DNA of 64,000 nucleotides from Dyadobacter jiangsuensis (GCF_003014695.1 NZ_PYAS01000017.1:1-64000); one strand, 5' to 3'; shown: positions 53,125 through 62,500, counted from the stretch's first letter. The notes: generated from the sequence alone by a model not told the origin. Made by a program: numbers and translations.

Positions 53125-53188
53125 CGGAATGCAAATATTAGATAGTGATTTATTTTGCCTTTCTTGAATAAACAAACCACACTATTCC

Positions 53189-53503
53189 ATGAAATCGTAT
53201 TACGTCTATATTGCCAAATGCGCCGATGACAGCTATTATACTGGCGTGACCAATGATCTTGACCGGCGCCTCGCTGAGCACAATTCAGGCAAAGACTCCG
53301 GATCATATACTTTCACACGACGTCCGGTTGAAATAGTCTTTTCGTATGAATTTAATGATGTACGGCAGGCGATTGCATTTGAGAAGCAGCTAAAAGGCTG
53401 GAACCGAAAAAAGAAAGAAGCAATTATCGCAGATCGATGGGAGGATTTGAAGGCACTTGCCAAATTTCAGAATGCAAGTCATTACAAGCGAGATCATGAA
53501 TGA
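53189..53503 (+). CDS. GIY-YIG nuclease domain protein
   Basis: This 104-residue stand-alone GIY-YIG protein has KSYYVYIAKCADDSYYTGVT, the family's Arg in NDLDRRLAEHNSGKDSGSYT, and Glu in IAFEKQLKGWNRKKKEAII. It matches the UPF0213/YhbQ-like group found in many bacteria with probable DNA repair or single-strand nuclease roles. It follows a cluster of dispersed repeats. Complete. Confidence 0.93.
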   Translation: MKSYYVYIAKCADDSYYTGVTNDLDRRLAEHNSGKDSGSYTFTRRPVEIVFSYEFNDVRQAIAFEKQLKGWNRKKKEAIIADRWEDLKALAKFQNASHYKRDHE

Positions 53504-53597
53504 AAGTTGTCAAGGTACTAGCAAATCGTGAACAACATTTCTAAACTCTTCATCAAATGCCGTAAAAATGCCGCTATCATTCCCGCTCGGGAAAGGT

Positions 53598-53605
53598 TAA
53601 ATTTG
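53598..53605 (+). promoter_or_regulatory. -7 box of the XRE membrane regulator gene
   Basis: Perfect TAAATTTG, 18 bases before the ATG; no convincing -33 TTTG at the right distance. Confidence 0.45.
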
Positions 53606-53622
53606 GGTAAAACAACTTCAAT

Positions 53623-54192
53623 ATGAACAACCTGAATACCTCTGAACAAATCAAAACCCTGCGCCGGGCGAAAGGACTTTCGCAGGAAACCCTGGCCGAA
53701 AATGCCGGCATTAATCTGCGTACCTTGCAACGCATCGAAGCCGGCGACACCATCCCGCGTGGCGAAACGCTCCGCCTGCTCGCTCAGGCGCTCGATGTGC
53801 CTGTGGAAAGCCTCGTACCCGCGCCCGCAGAGGACGCTTCATTCCTGAAAATCCTGAACCTTTCCGCCCTCTCGTTCTGGCTGCTGCCACTGGGCGGCGT
53901 GCTCGTTCCGCTCGTATTATGGCTCTACAACCGCCAGCGCGTCGCAGGCGTCATGGAGCTCGGCAAGCGCATCCTGAACTTCCAGATCACCTGGGCCATT
54001 ATTGTATATGGCATTACGTTATTTATGGTATTCTCCACATTTGCCGGGCGGTTCTTTTTCAATCCGTTTGTGGTGGTATGCGTGTTGTTTTTGATGGCGT
54101 TTTTAAACACTGCGGTTATATTGATTACGCATTTCAAAATTGTGCGGGGCGAGGGGGATTATTATGGGATGGGGTTCAGGATTATACATTGA
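53623..54192 (+). CDS. XRE regulator fused to a DUF4870-like membrane domain
   Basis: This 189-residue protein has an N-terminal Cro/C1 HTH (EQIKTLRRAKGLSQETLAEN then AGINLRTLQRIEAGDTIPRG) and a C-terminal membrane part with about three helices (SFWLLPLGGVLVPLVLWLYN, QITWAIIVYGITLFMVFSTF, VVVCVLFLMAFLNTAVILIT), like DUF4870. Membrane-bound HTH regulators of this type are known in Bacteroidota; the signal they sense is unknown. Complete. Confidence 0.9.
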   Translation: MNNLNTSEQIKTLRRAKGLSQETLAENAGINLRTLQRIEAGDTIPRGETLRLLAQALDVPVESLVPAPAEDASFLKILNLSALSFWLLPLGGVLVPLVLWLYNRQRVAGVMELGKRILNFQITWAIIVYGITLFMVFSTFAGRFFFNPFVVVCVLFLMAFLNTAVILITHFKIVRGEGDYYGMGFRIIH

Positions 54193-54210
54193 CTTTTCAA
54201 ACCCAATCTA

Positions 54211-54573
54211 TCACAAATGCAGCACCACCAACGCCACAATCGCCGGTAAAGCCTGCACAAAAAAGATCTTTTTGCTCGCCGTAACAGCCCCGTAAATCCC
54301 CGCCACAATTACGCAACACAGGAAGAAAACCCCTACATACAACCTCCAATGATGGTCCTCAATGAGCAGCGACCAGATCAGCCCAGCGGCGAGGAAGCCA
54401 TTATAGAGTCCCTGATTAGCAGCCAGCGTTTTGGTCGGCTTGAAGAGCTCAGGTGCCAGAGAGCCTTTGAAGGTTTCCTTGCCCTTCGTTTCCCAGGCAA
54501 ACATTTCGATGTAGAGAATGTAAAGATGTTCGAGTGCGACCAGGGCGACTAAGATGGTAGAGAGTGTTTGCAT
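54211..54573 (-). CDS. DUF1304-family membrane protein
   Basis: This 120-residue protein with four predicted helices opens TILVALVALEHLYILYIEMF then AWETKGKETFKGSLAPELFK, the signature of the DUF1304 family (YqjF-like, unknown function). Convergent with the XRE membrane regulator. Confidence 0.9.
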   Translation of the reverse strand: MQTLSTILVALVALEHLYILYIEMFAWETKGKETFKGSLAPELFKPTKTLAANQGLYNGFLAAGLIWSLLIEDHHWRLYVGVFFLCCVIVAGIYGAVTASKKIFFVQALPAIVALVVLHL

Positions 54574-54612
54574 GAGAATAAGTTAAAATGAAATGTGAAA
54601 CTCGGTCTATGG

Positions 54613-55173
54613 CTACAACGGATCAGGAGTATTGGTTGCGCTGATAGCGTCTATTTTGGGATCTTCAACAGGTGTCTTGATCAACAGCTCGCGTTCAGCA
54701 ATTTCCTCCTCCATCCTTATGATGTAGTAAGTTAGATAGATAGCGAGAATGTTGATCCCAAGCACGACTAGCTCCTCTTGCTTATGGATAGTTAGGTTAA
54801 GATTACTTGGACCAACCTCAAAACCGAGATCAGTACCACTAGAAAGGTCAATTTTAAATACCGCAGAAGCGCCCGAAACATACAAGTAGGCATAACCACC
54901 AACGGCAAACTGAACTATTTGCAAAACCTGGTTAATCTTTGACATGTACAACCCATTCCGGATTTCACCCCTCGTTAGTAGTCGCCCACAGTAAATTGAA
55001 AACCCGTAAAGAAATATCCCTGTGGCAATTAGCAAAAGCGTAATACCCTCGATAACACCGGTTTGAGTCAATGCATAAATGAACATTACTATCCCGAGGG
55101 CCCCACCTGCAATTTGGTACCAGGCAAGATTTTTTACACGACTTTTAAGTTTTGCAGTCAGTATTTGCTCCAT
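54613..55173 (-). CDS. membrane protein of unknown function
   Basis: This 186-residue protein has about four hydrophobic segments (WYQIAGGALGIVMFIYALTQ, EGITLLLIATGIFLYGFSIY, VLQIVQFAVGGYAYLYVSGA, LVVLGINILAIYLTYYIIRM) and an acidic tail. No family recognised. It begins 13 bases after the stop of the next upstream gene on this strand, so the two form a small operon of unknown role. Confidence 0.7.
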   Translation of the reverse strand: MEQILTAKLKSRVKNLAWYQIAGGALGIVMFIYALTQTGVIEGITLLLIATGIFLYGFSIYCGRLLTRGEIRNGLYMSKINQVLQIVQFAVGGYAYLYVSGASAVFKIDLSSGTDLGFEVGPSNLNLTIHKQEELVVLGINILAIYLTYYIIRMEEEIAERELLIKTPVEDPKIDAISATNTPDPL

Positions 55174-55186
55174 TTTGCTAGAAAAA

Positions 55187-55594
55187 TCAATCTTCGGCTA
55201 TCCACTCAACGCGGCCATAGGAATAAGGGTCCCAATCTAGAAGCATCTGCCCCAGATTATTGATGGAAGCGGCCACTGTTTTGATACTGAACCGGGAGAC
55301 ATAGCTGTCGGGAGCCGGTAAATTGTTTTGGACCTCTATTTGCAAGGCCGTTTGCCCTCTCCATTCGTAACAATATACCTTTAATGCCAGGGATCTATTA
55401 GCCCCGCCAAAATCAAATTCGACGGAATCCTCGATCGAATTTGGAAATGCGCACAACGCGTCTCCCAATTCCTTAAACCACTCTACTTCACTAAATACTT
55501 CAATTGCCGTGGTATTAATACCGTTTGTAATCTCGAACCGATATTCTTCAAAAATATCGTCAATCACATAGATCTTTATTCGCTGTTTGCCCAT
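55187..55594 (-). CDS. small cytoplasmic protein of unknown function
   Basis: This 135-residue acidic protein has a beta-rich pattern (RIKIYVIDDIFEEYRFEITN, SVEFDFGGANRSLALKVYCY, YVSRFSIKTVAASINNLGQM). No signal, membrane segment or known motif. It may partner the membrane protein encoded 13 bases downstream. The shape recalls small immunity proteins, but there is no toxin beside it, so no such claim is made. Confidence 0.65.
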   Translation of the reverse strand: MGKQRIKIYVIDDIFEEYRFEITNGINTTAIEVFSEVEWFKELGDALCAFPNSIEDSVEFDFGGANRSLALKVYCYEWRGQTALQIEVQNNLPAPDSYVSRFSIKTVAASINNLGQMLLDWDPYSYGRVEWIAED

Positions 55595-55800
55595 TAATCA
55601 AATCAAATTCTCGCACATAGCTTCTTCCGCATTTAGAAACTCAAGAGCCGCGCTGTTTTCGACAAGGATTTGAAATCCCCCGGTGATTTCCCACAGCTCA
55701 GTTTCGCACGTCATTGAATGTAGCTTGTCAGGCCGCCAATATAACAATTTCCCTTATCTTGTCACACAATTTGCATTCACTTCTACTCACCAACCAACCC

Positions 55801-56535
55801 ATGAAAAAACACATTCTCGCCTGCCTGCTCCCACTCCTATTTACCCTCACACGCGCGCAAACGCCCGACAAGAGTTTTAAAAGCGACGACCTTGAAATTC
55901 AGAAAATTAGCGACCACACCTATTCACACCTCACCTATCTCCAGACAGAAACTTTCGGAAAAGTACCGTGCAACGGCCTGATCGTTTTCGACGGAAATGA
56001 AGCGGTGATTTTCGATACGCCTGTGGATGACGCCACGTCAGAAAAAGTCATCCGATGGATCGAAGACAGCTTAAAATGCAAGGTAAAGGCCGTTATAGCC
56101 ACGCATTTCCACGAGGATTGCGTTGGCGGTTTGAAGGCGTTCCATGAGCACGGCATTCCCTCATATGCGACCAACAAGACAATTGCTTTCGATAAAGAAC
56201 ACAAATTCCCCGTTCCTCAAAAGGGTTTTGACGATAAGCTGGATTTAAAAGTGGGCAAAAAGACAGTAATGGCAGCATTCTACGGTGAAGGACATACGCG
56301 CGACAACATCATCGGGTATTTCCCGAGCGAAAAAGTCATGTTCGGCGGCTGCCTGATCAAGGAAGTAGACGCGTCGAAAGGTAACCTGGCCGATGCCAAC
56401 GTGGAAGCATGGCCGGCGACAGTCAGCAAAATCAAAGCAAAATATCCCGATGTAAAAGTTGTAATCCCCGGCCACGGAAAAATCGGCGATACCGCATTAC
56501 TTGACTACACCATCAAGCTATTTTCACAGAAATAG
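55801..56535 (+). CDS. subclass B1 metallo-beta-lactamase
   Basis: This protein of 244 residues (start MKKHILACLL; longer upstream frame rejected) has a signal peptide ending near TRAQ and all six zinc ligands of subclass B1: His102, His104 and Asp106 in THFHEDC, His165 in GEGHTRDN, Cys184 in FGGCLIKE and His225 in PGHGKIGD, plus the substrate-binding Lys187. It resembles chromosomal Bacteroidota enzymes such as the BlaB/CfiA types and should hydrolyse carbapenems and other beta-lactams, but spectrum cannot be predicted. No mobile element is next to it, so it is probably intrinsic. Confidence 0.94.
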   Translation: MKKHILACLLPLLFTLTRAQTPDKSFKSDDLEIQKISDHTYSHLTYLQTETFGKVPCNGLIVFDGNEAVIFDTPVDDATSEKVIRWIEDSLKCKVKAVIATHFHEDCVGGLKAFHEHGIPSYATNKTIAFDKEHKFPVPQKGFDDKLDLKVGKKTVMAAFYGEGHTRDNIIGYFPSEKVMFGGCLIKEVDASKGNLADANVEAWPATVSKIKAKYPDVKVVIPGHGKIGDTALLDYTIKLFSQK

Positions 56536-56580
56536 ACCGCAGAGCGGTTCCCAGTTTGTAGTAACCCGATCTACAAAACA

Positions 56581-56642
56581 ATTTCAGCTCCGTCAGGAGC
56601 TTCCTGGCTCAACGGTCAAGGAAGCTCCTACGGAGCTGAAAT
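56581..56642. repeat. long hairpin with CAGCTCCGT.AGGAGC arms
   Basis: ATTTCAGCTCCGTCAGGAGC plus TTCC pairs with GGAAGCTCCTACGGAGCTGA plus AAT, leaving one bulge and a 15-base loop. The arms resemble a class of dispersed Bacteroidota hairpin repeats that carry CTCCGTAGGAGC. Located between convergent genes, where it could act as a transcription end or RNA-stability element. Confidence 0.85.
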
Positions 56643-56705
56643 CGATTTATGACGAACGGATTGCTATAAACAGGGGCCACGCTGCGGCCCATTATTCGCC
56701 ATTCT

Positions 56706-56733
56706 GCGGTCAGCGGTCAGCCGTCGGCGGTCA
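56706..56733. repeat. short GCGGTCA-type direct/inverted repeat, copy 1
   Basis: Made of overlapping CGGTCAG/GCGGTCA heptamers; a very similar string lies at 62984-63012. Confidence 0.6.
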
Positions 56734-56761
56734 AACAACCAACGCCCCAAACCGCCTCGCG

Positions 56762-57505
56762 CTACTTCACCCCCTTCCCTGTTGCAGCCCAGTAAATGCC
56801 GCCATACAGGTGATCCAAAAACGACTGATCTGAGTAAACCAACCCAATATGCCCCAGGCCGGTGTAGAATGCGCGGCCGCCGTCGAAATTGTGGTACCAG
56901 GCAATCGGGTGGTCGCCCATGCCATTGCCCTGGCTGGTTTTAGGATCGTATGTTTTTTCGTCAAGCGTAATGAGCACTTTCAGGTCGTCGGCATTGAGCG
57001 GCTTTTTGTATTCATACCACTCGTCGGTCCATAGCATGCGTTTGGGGAAACGTTCGAGGCCGGGAAAATTGCTGTCTTTCACATCCAGGAACGCGGTCTG
57101 CTGCGCCGGATGGGTTTTGAAATAGGCCCCTACCAGCTTGCCGTACCACGGCCAATCGTATTCGGTATCCGCTGCCGCGTGAATACCTACCCAGCCTTTT
57201 CCGCTTTTAATGTATTTTTCCAGGGCGGCTTGTTGCGTGTCGTTGAGGATATCGCCGGTTGTGTTCAGGAAGATCACAACCGAGTAATTAGCCAGACTTT
57301 TGTCATTGAAAACATCGGCACTCTCCTGCCAGTCGACCGAGAAATTATGCCTCGAGGCCAGGCTTCTGATCCCGGTTACACCCTCATGGATTGAAACATG
57401 GTGAAAACCCGCAGTTTTGGTAAAAAGCAACGCCTTGAATTGCTGCGCATGCGCCGTAACCGCGCTTCCGATCAGAAGAGACAGGGCCAGTAATTTTTTG
57501 AGCAT
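56762..57505 (-). CDS. ThuA-domain protein, exported
   Basis: This 247-residue protein has a signal peptide (about 1-20, ending AHAQQ) and the ThuA (trehalose-utilisation-like, glutamine-amidotransferase-fold) domain: KALLFTKTAGFHHVSIHEGV, DYSVVIFLN-type strand, KGWVGIHAAADTEYDWPWYG and HPIAWYHNFDGGRAFYTGLG. ThuA proteins occur beside sugar oxidation and haem-binding dehydrogenase genes in this phylum; here a PVC-type haem protein lies further downstream in the window. Enzymatic role unknown. Confidence 0.92.
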   Translation of the reverse strand: MLKKLLALSLLIGSAVTAHAQQFKALLFTKTAGFHHVSIHEGVTGIRSLASRHNFSVDWQESADVFNDKSLANYSVVIFLNTTGDILNDTQQAALEKYIKSGKGWVGIHAAADTEYDWPWYGKLVGAYFKTHPAQQTAFLDVKDSNFPGLERFPKRMLWTDEWYEYKKPLNADDLKVLITLDEKTYDPKTSQGNGMGDHPIAWYHNFDGGRAFYTGLGHIGLVYSDQSFLDHLYGGIYWAATGKGVK

Positions 57506-57610
57506 GATTGTAATTTGGGTAAAGATGGAAATAGTATTTAAAACACGCTGTGGGGGAAATTTACTGATGGGGCTTTATGGGATTGGCCTACTTCTAAAAT
57601 TGAAAGTACT

Positions 57611-57737
57611 ATTTTAATGCCAAAATCAGAGCTAACATTAAAATATGACACATTTTAATGTTAGCACAATTAAAAGCATTAATTTTAATGCCAAAATCAG
57701 AGCTAACATTAAAACACAGCCTAATTTAATGCCAAAC
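57611..57737. promoter_or_regulatory. operator-like repeat array upstream of the Fic gene
   Basis: An exact 33-bp direct repeat (57611-57643 and 57682-57714, core TTAATGCCAAAATCAG) plus a third partial TTAATGCCAAA at about 57725; the first copy also forms a perfect 14-bp inverted repeat GCTAACATTAAAAT (57631-57644) / ATTTTAATGTTAGC (57652-57665). The 71-base spacing of the direct repeats is near seven helical turns. It ends about 15 bases before the Fic start codon. Confidence 0.85.
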
Positions 57738-57752
57738 TAACACACTGATTCC

Positions 57753-58874
57753 ATGCCTTATCCCATCAATCCCGACCGAAGTGTGCCCTGGAACGATCTT
57801 CCCGAACTGCCTATTTCCGAAGAACTGTACCGAAACATCGACGTTTACGAAGCCCTCGCTAATGCAAAAGCTGCATTGGGAAGGCTGCAAGGCCGGAGTA
57901 TCGCGATCCCCAATCAGGCTATCCTGATCAACACCATCAGCTTGCAGGAAGCCAAGGCATCCAGCGCGATAGAGAATATCTTTACCACAGACGATGAACT
58001 GTATAAGGCGTTTAGTGAACAGAGGCTTAACGAAACAAGCGGTTCCGCCAAAGAAGTGCTGCGTTACCGCGAGGCGCTCTGGTTCGGTCACGATTTTTTG
58101 AAAGACAGCGACCGGTTCAGCGAAGACTATTTCAGGGTTGTTTACCAGGAGATTTACCAAACTACCGAAGGCATCAGGCCGCCGTTTATCCAAACCCACA
58201 TCCGGCAAGGTGGTACCGGCCCTAACGCAGGCAAGCCGGTATATACGCCTCCGCGAGGAGCGGGGATTATCGAAGCTAAACTGACCAATCTTGTCAATTT
58301 CCTGAACGACGATGAAACATTCAAAGTCGATCCGGTACTCAAAATGGCCATTGGACATTATCAGTTCGAAGCCATTCACCCATTTCGCGACGGCAATGGC
58401 CGCACCGGCAGAATTTTCAATATCAACTATCTCACACACAAAGGCTTGCTCGACTACCCCATCCTATTCCTCAGCCGCTATATTCTCGACCATCGTGAAG
58501 ATTATTATAATGGCTTAATGGGCGTCAGCCAGCGCGGCGAATGGAATATTTGGCTGAAATTCATGTTAAATGCGATTGAAGCTACTGCGATATTGACCTA
58601 CAATAAAATCAACGACATCCTCAACACCAAGGACGCGATCCGCCAGGTGATCCTGGACGACACCGCCATCACCCGGCCCGAATTGCTGGTCAATGCGATA
58701 TTTACGCAGCCATTCACACGCGTAAAGCATTTGACGGATCAGCGGCTTTATGCGGAAAACACGGCAAAAAAGTATTTAAATCAGTTGGTTGATCTGGGAG
58801 TGCTACAACGAAAGGTGATTCAGGGAAATCACTACTATCTGAATTTGGAATTGTATCGGATCCTGGGAGAGTAA
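57753..58874 (+). CDS. Fic-family protein (class II) with C-terminal winged helix
   Basis: This 373-residue protein has a Fic_N domain (YPINPDRSVPWNDLPELPIS), an inhibitory-helix motif of the S-x-x-x-E-N type at residues 70-75 (SSAIEN), the full Fic signature AIHPFRDGNGRTGR starting at His209, and a C-terminal winged-helix-like region (RPELLVNAIFTQPFTRVKHL then TDQRLYAENTAKKYLNQLVD). It should AMPylate a protein target when the inhibitory helix moves away. The combination of a DNA-binding-like C-terminus and an operator array directly upstream suggests autoregulation, which is inference. Confidence 0.92.
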   Translation: MPYPINPDRSVPWNDLPELPISEELYRNIDVYEALANAKAALGRLQGRSIAIPNQAILINTISLQEAKASSAIENIFTTDDELYKAFSEQRLNETSGSAKEVLRYREALWFGHDFLKDSDRFSEDYFRVVYQEIYQTTEGIRPPFIQTHIRQGGTGPNAGKPVYTPPRGAGIIEAKLTNLVNFLNDDETFKVDPVLKMAIGHYQFEAIHPFRDGNGRTGRIFNINYLTHKGLLDYPILFLSRYILDHREDYYNGLMGVSQRGEWNIWLKFMLNAIEATAILTYNKINDILNTKDAIRQVILDDTAITRPELLVNAIFTQPFTRVKHLTDQRLYAENTAKKYLNQLVDLGVLQRKVIQGNHYYLNLELYRILGE

Positions 58875-58878
58875 GTCG

Positions 58879-59139
58879 TTATCTACTATAAACATCCTTT
58901 CGATCACCGATCGCTACAATTATGACATGCAGTTCTCCGTCATTAATCTCATAAAGAATTCGATAATTCCCCACACGAGCCCGATAAATTTCATCGGTAT
59001 CGGTAAGTTTCCTGACGCCCGCCTGATAGGGATTTTCAGCCAGGGAATTAATCTTCTTAACCATTTGGCCGACGGCCTTCGAAGGAAGTTTGGAAAGTTC
59101 TTTTAGTGCGCGTTTTGCGTAGCTGACCTTATATTTCAT
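58879..59139 (-). CDS. RelE/ParE-family toxin
   Basis: This 86-residue toxin begins MKYKVSYAKRALKELSKLPS and ends EIYRARVGNYRILYEINDGE then LHVIIVAIGDRKDVYSR, the typical RelE fold with the basic C-terminal residues used for mRNA cleavage. It overlaps the upstream antitoxin gene by 4 bases and is convergent with the Fic gene at 4 bases. Confidence 0.93.
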   Translation of the reverse strand: MKYKVSYAKRALKELSKLPSKAVGQMVKKINSLAENPYQAGVRKLTDTDEIYRARVGNYRILYEINDGELHVIIVAIGDRKDVYSR

Positions 59140-59318
59140 AGTTTACCATGGCTCCGCAGGAACTCCATGGCTTCTTCCTCTGACACAAACTCTCCGTTTT
59201 TTCGTTCCGCATAGACCGCCAGATCGATCAGATCCTCATGGATTTCCCGCGCTGTTAGCTTCTTTTGTTTAGGCTTGCTTTCCAATGCTTTGCCATCCTT
59301 TTTTTCAGTTGTTTCCAT
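59136..59318 (-). CDS. antitoxin partner of the RelE-type toxin
   Basis: This 60-residue charged protein (LTAREIHEDLIDLAVYAERK then NGEFVSEEEAMEFLRSHGKL) starts before the toxin and its stop overlaps the toxin start by 4 bases. Its sequence does not match a standard RHH or Phd antitoxin by eye; position and coupling are the evidence. Confidence 0.75.
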   Translation of the reverse strand: METTEKKDGKALESKPKQKKLTAREIHEDLIDLAVYAERKNGEFVSEEEAMEFLRSHGKL

Positions 59319-59466
59319 GGACGTGAGTGATTTGAATCAAAACAAATTTACGATTTTTTTAAGAGTTCTATCAAGCCTAATATCCGCCGGTGCCATTCAA
59401 ATTTGCAAGTACTTATCAGGCACTTAGTATCGATTATCAAATGGCGGAGAAATATATCCAAATAGT

Positions 59467-59497
59467 AAAAAAGCCGGTACTCATCCAGAGCACCGGC
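59467..59497 (-). terminator. terminator of the PVC-type haem protein gene
   Basis: Stem GCCGGTAC/GCACCGGC (one mismatch, 59473-59480 and 59490-59497) with a run of six As on its left, read as Ts in the leftward direction. Confidence 0.7.
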
Positions 59498-59523
59498 CAT
59501 ATTTCAACAACATTCAAAACAAA

Positions 59524-62500
59524 TCACTTCCCAACCTTCAACCGCGTCTGCGCGCCTCCGGTTACGTCTTTCAACTCCACTTTCAAGCCACCTTTCACCA
59601 CATTCCGGTCGAGCACCAGTGTGATCGGCTGAATGCCCTGCGAAAGATCGGCAGTGATGGTGCCGTCCGTGACTTTCAGCGCTTTGCTCCCGTTATAAGC
59701 CGCAACACCCGCTGGCGCGTTCAATGCGAAGGTTACCGGGCCTTTCGTCAATGCTTCTACCTCGAAACGGATAATGCTGAATGGCTTACCGGCGCTGTTT
59801 TTCATTTCGGCCAGGTCGTCGGTCGGGAGCTCGCCTGAGACTTTGCTGTATGCCGGGCTGGTAACGATTTTGGCACCTTTGCCGGCAATGACCGGCGTTT
59901 CCATAGAAAACTTGTTAGCTAGCTCCTTACTCAGCTCGATCGTCTCCCACCTGCGTACGTAGCGCGTTGCAGGCACGCGGAAGTCACCCGGTTCGCCGAG
60001 TTTGGTTAGGAATGCCACGAGGTTCACGAACTGGTCGCGGTCGAGGCTGGCGGTGAGGCCCGGAGGCATGAGCGAGCCCGGGACTTTTTCCATTACCTGC
60101 ACCTGGCTTTTGGCAATAGAAACCTCTTTACCCGTCACGTCGCGGATCACGATGTCGTTGGCGCCGTCGGAAGCCAGGTAACCCATGAGCTCCGAGCCGT
60201 CCTTTTTCACGACGCGTTTCAGGTCGTAACCTTCTTTAATGGAAGCACTTGGATACAGAATCGAGCGGATAATGGTCTCTGCTGGCGAACTGGTACCAAG
60301 GCTGCTCAAATCCGGGCCGATCAATCCACCTGCGCCACCAATAGCGTGGCAGGTTGTACAGCTCGATTCCGCTTTACGGAAAATAAGCTCACCTTTGGCG
60401 GCATCGCCCTTTTCCCGGGCCAGCTTGGCAAGTCCTTCTATGGTTTTGTCATCAAGATCCTGCGGCATTTTAGGCGCAGGCAACGAGCCGCCCGATGCTT
60501 CCAGGGCCTTTTTCAATGCGGCGATCTCGTCGATGCTCTGGCGTGTCCAGCCGGCACGCTGCTGCACGAGCACCCGACCACGTTTGGCTACGGCTTCCGG
60601 GATTTTCTTCGCAGCAATAGCCTCTGCCAATGCCGCCGATCCGGGGTTCGATGGAATGAATGCGAGGAACAAGTCCGACATATCGGTGTCCGCCGGCAAT
60701 GTCCGCATGAGTTCGGCGCTCACCCGTGCACCTTCCTTCTCGTCCAGCGACGCGAGTTGCGCGGCAGCGATAATGCGAACTTCGGGAGTATTCTTCGGAC
60801 CGGCAAGGTCAGTTACGAGTTGCAGTGCTTTGGGTTTATCAATAGCCCCCAATGCGCCCAGCGCCGCTTTCTTGGTAGCCGGGTTACCGCTCTGGATAAG
60901 GCCCGTCAGACGGTCGTTCAATGACGACAATTTCCAAAGACCGATGAGGCGAATGGAGCTCAGGCTGGCACCCTCGTCGTCATTACCAATCAATGCAGCA
61001 ATGCGCTCCGGACTCTTGTTGGGAGCTACATGACGCTGATTGCCGGCTTCTTCGAGCGCAGCCAGCTGAGCAGCCGCGTTCTTGTTGTTGCTCTGCACAG
61101 CCAGATCCAGCAAGGTATTAAGGTCGGCAGGCTGGCCGAGGCGCGCAATGGATGCGAGCACGTCTTTCTGGTAATCATCAGGCACCTGGCCTTTCTGGTA
61201 CAAAGCAGTCAGTAAAGTCGCCGCATCGGCACCGGTAGCCGATTTCAATGCATAAGCAGTCTTTTTGGCGTCGCCCAGCAAGTTGGCGTCGGTTTTCAGT
61301 TTGGGCAGCCAAACCGGTTCCAGTTCCCGCACGGTTTGCCACAATGCAAAGTCCAGGAATTCATCCATCTGCGCGTCGAGCACCGTTAATGCGGTTTTCG
61401 CGGCTTCCGGTGTCTTGGTTTTACGCAATGCGATCACCGCTTCCAGGCGTACCTGTGGGTGCGAATCGCCCACTGCTTTGGCCAGCAATGCGGGCGTATT
61501 CGAAACTTTCGGGTACCAGAGCGCCAGCGCACGCAATGCGGCCGCACGTACGTTGTGGCTTTTCGCATTCAGCAAGCTTTGCAGCACCGGCTCGTTTACG
61601 GTTTCCAGCGTTTGGTATACCCACAATGCTTCCAGCAGATTGTGCTCGTATTTCGCATCATTTTTATCCAAACCAGCGACCCACTTTTCCAATGCGGGCA
61701 ATACCTCCTTCGCGCCACGGGCTTTCAGTACCTGTTTCGCTTGCAGGCGTGTCCAGTCTTCGGGCAATTTCAATGTTTCGAGCAGCTCGGCCACGCTCGC
61801 TTTGCCTAATTGCGGTTTCTTCACCAGCGGGCGGTTCTTGGCTACTATGCGCCAGATACGACCGTGCTGCTGGTCGCGGCGGGGATCGTGGAAATCGACT
61901 TCACCGTGCTGAATGATGGGGTTATACCAGTCGGCGACGTAAATGGCGCCATCCGGACCAACGTTGATATCCACCGGACGGAAAGCCACGTTATCAGACC
62001 ACATCAGGTCGTCGGTCTGCTTAGACACATAACCACTCCCCTGCTCTTCCAGTTTGAAGCTGTTAATGCGGTTGGCACGGAAGTCGTTCGTGATCATACG
62101 GCCTTGCCACGCATCGGGCAAATGCGTACCGGAAACCACGTCGAGGCCGCTGTGCTTCGGCTGACCGGGGTTAAGGCCTCTAAGAATCCGTGCAGCACCC
62201 GGCGCCGTCACGAACGTCGCCCCCGGAAATGCGTAGTTAATACCCTCACCACCGGCGCCGTCCGTCAGGAACGATTGCCCCCAGCGGTCGAACTGCAAGC
62301 CCCACGGGTTCACAAGCCCGCGTGCGTACACGTCCATATCCAGGTTGCGCGTATTGAGCTGCCACACACCACCGCCTTCGAGGCGCTTGATACCAAATGG
62401 CGTTTCCACGTGGCTGTAAATGTAAATCGACTGATTGAAATACATCCGCCCCTCAGGTCCCCAGCGGAAGGTGTGGATCAAGTGGTGGGTGTCTCCGGTG

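Larger units (their letters stand above)
52829..53188. other. 360-bp gap holding dispersed palindromic repeats
   Basis: The region between the divergent M28 and GIY-YIG genes holds no supported gene; short frames across it are low-complexity readings of the repeats at 53.0-53.1 kb. It contains a further partial TTCAGCATGACATGAAC-type unit at about 52945-52980. Confidence 0.6.

Noticed and set aside
57611..57714. CRISPR-like array before the Fic gene
   Set aside because: Two exact 33-bp units plus a partial one with AT-rich related spacer and internal inverted repeats; no cas genes; better explained as operators.
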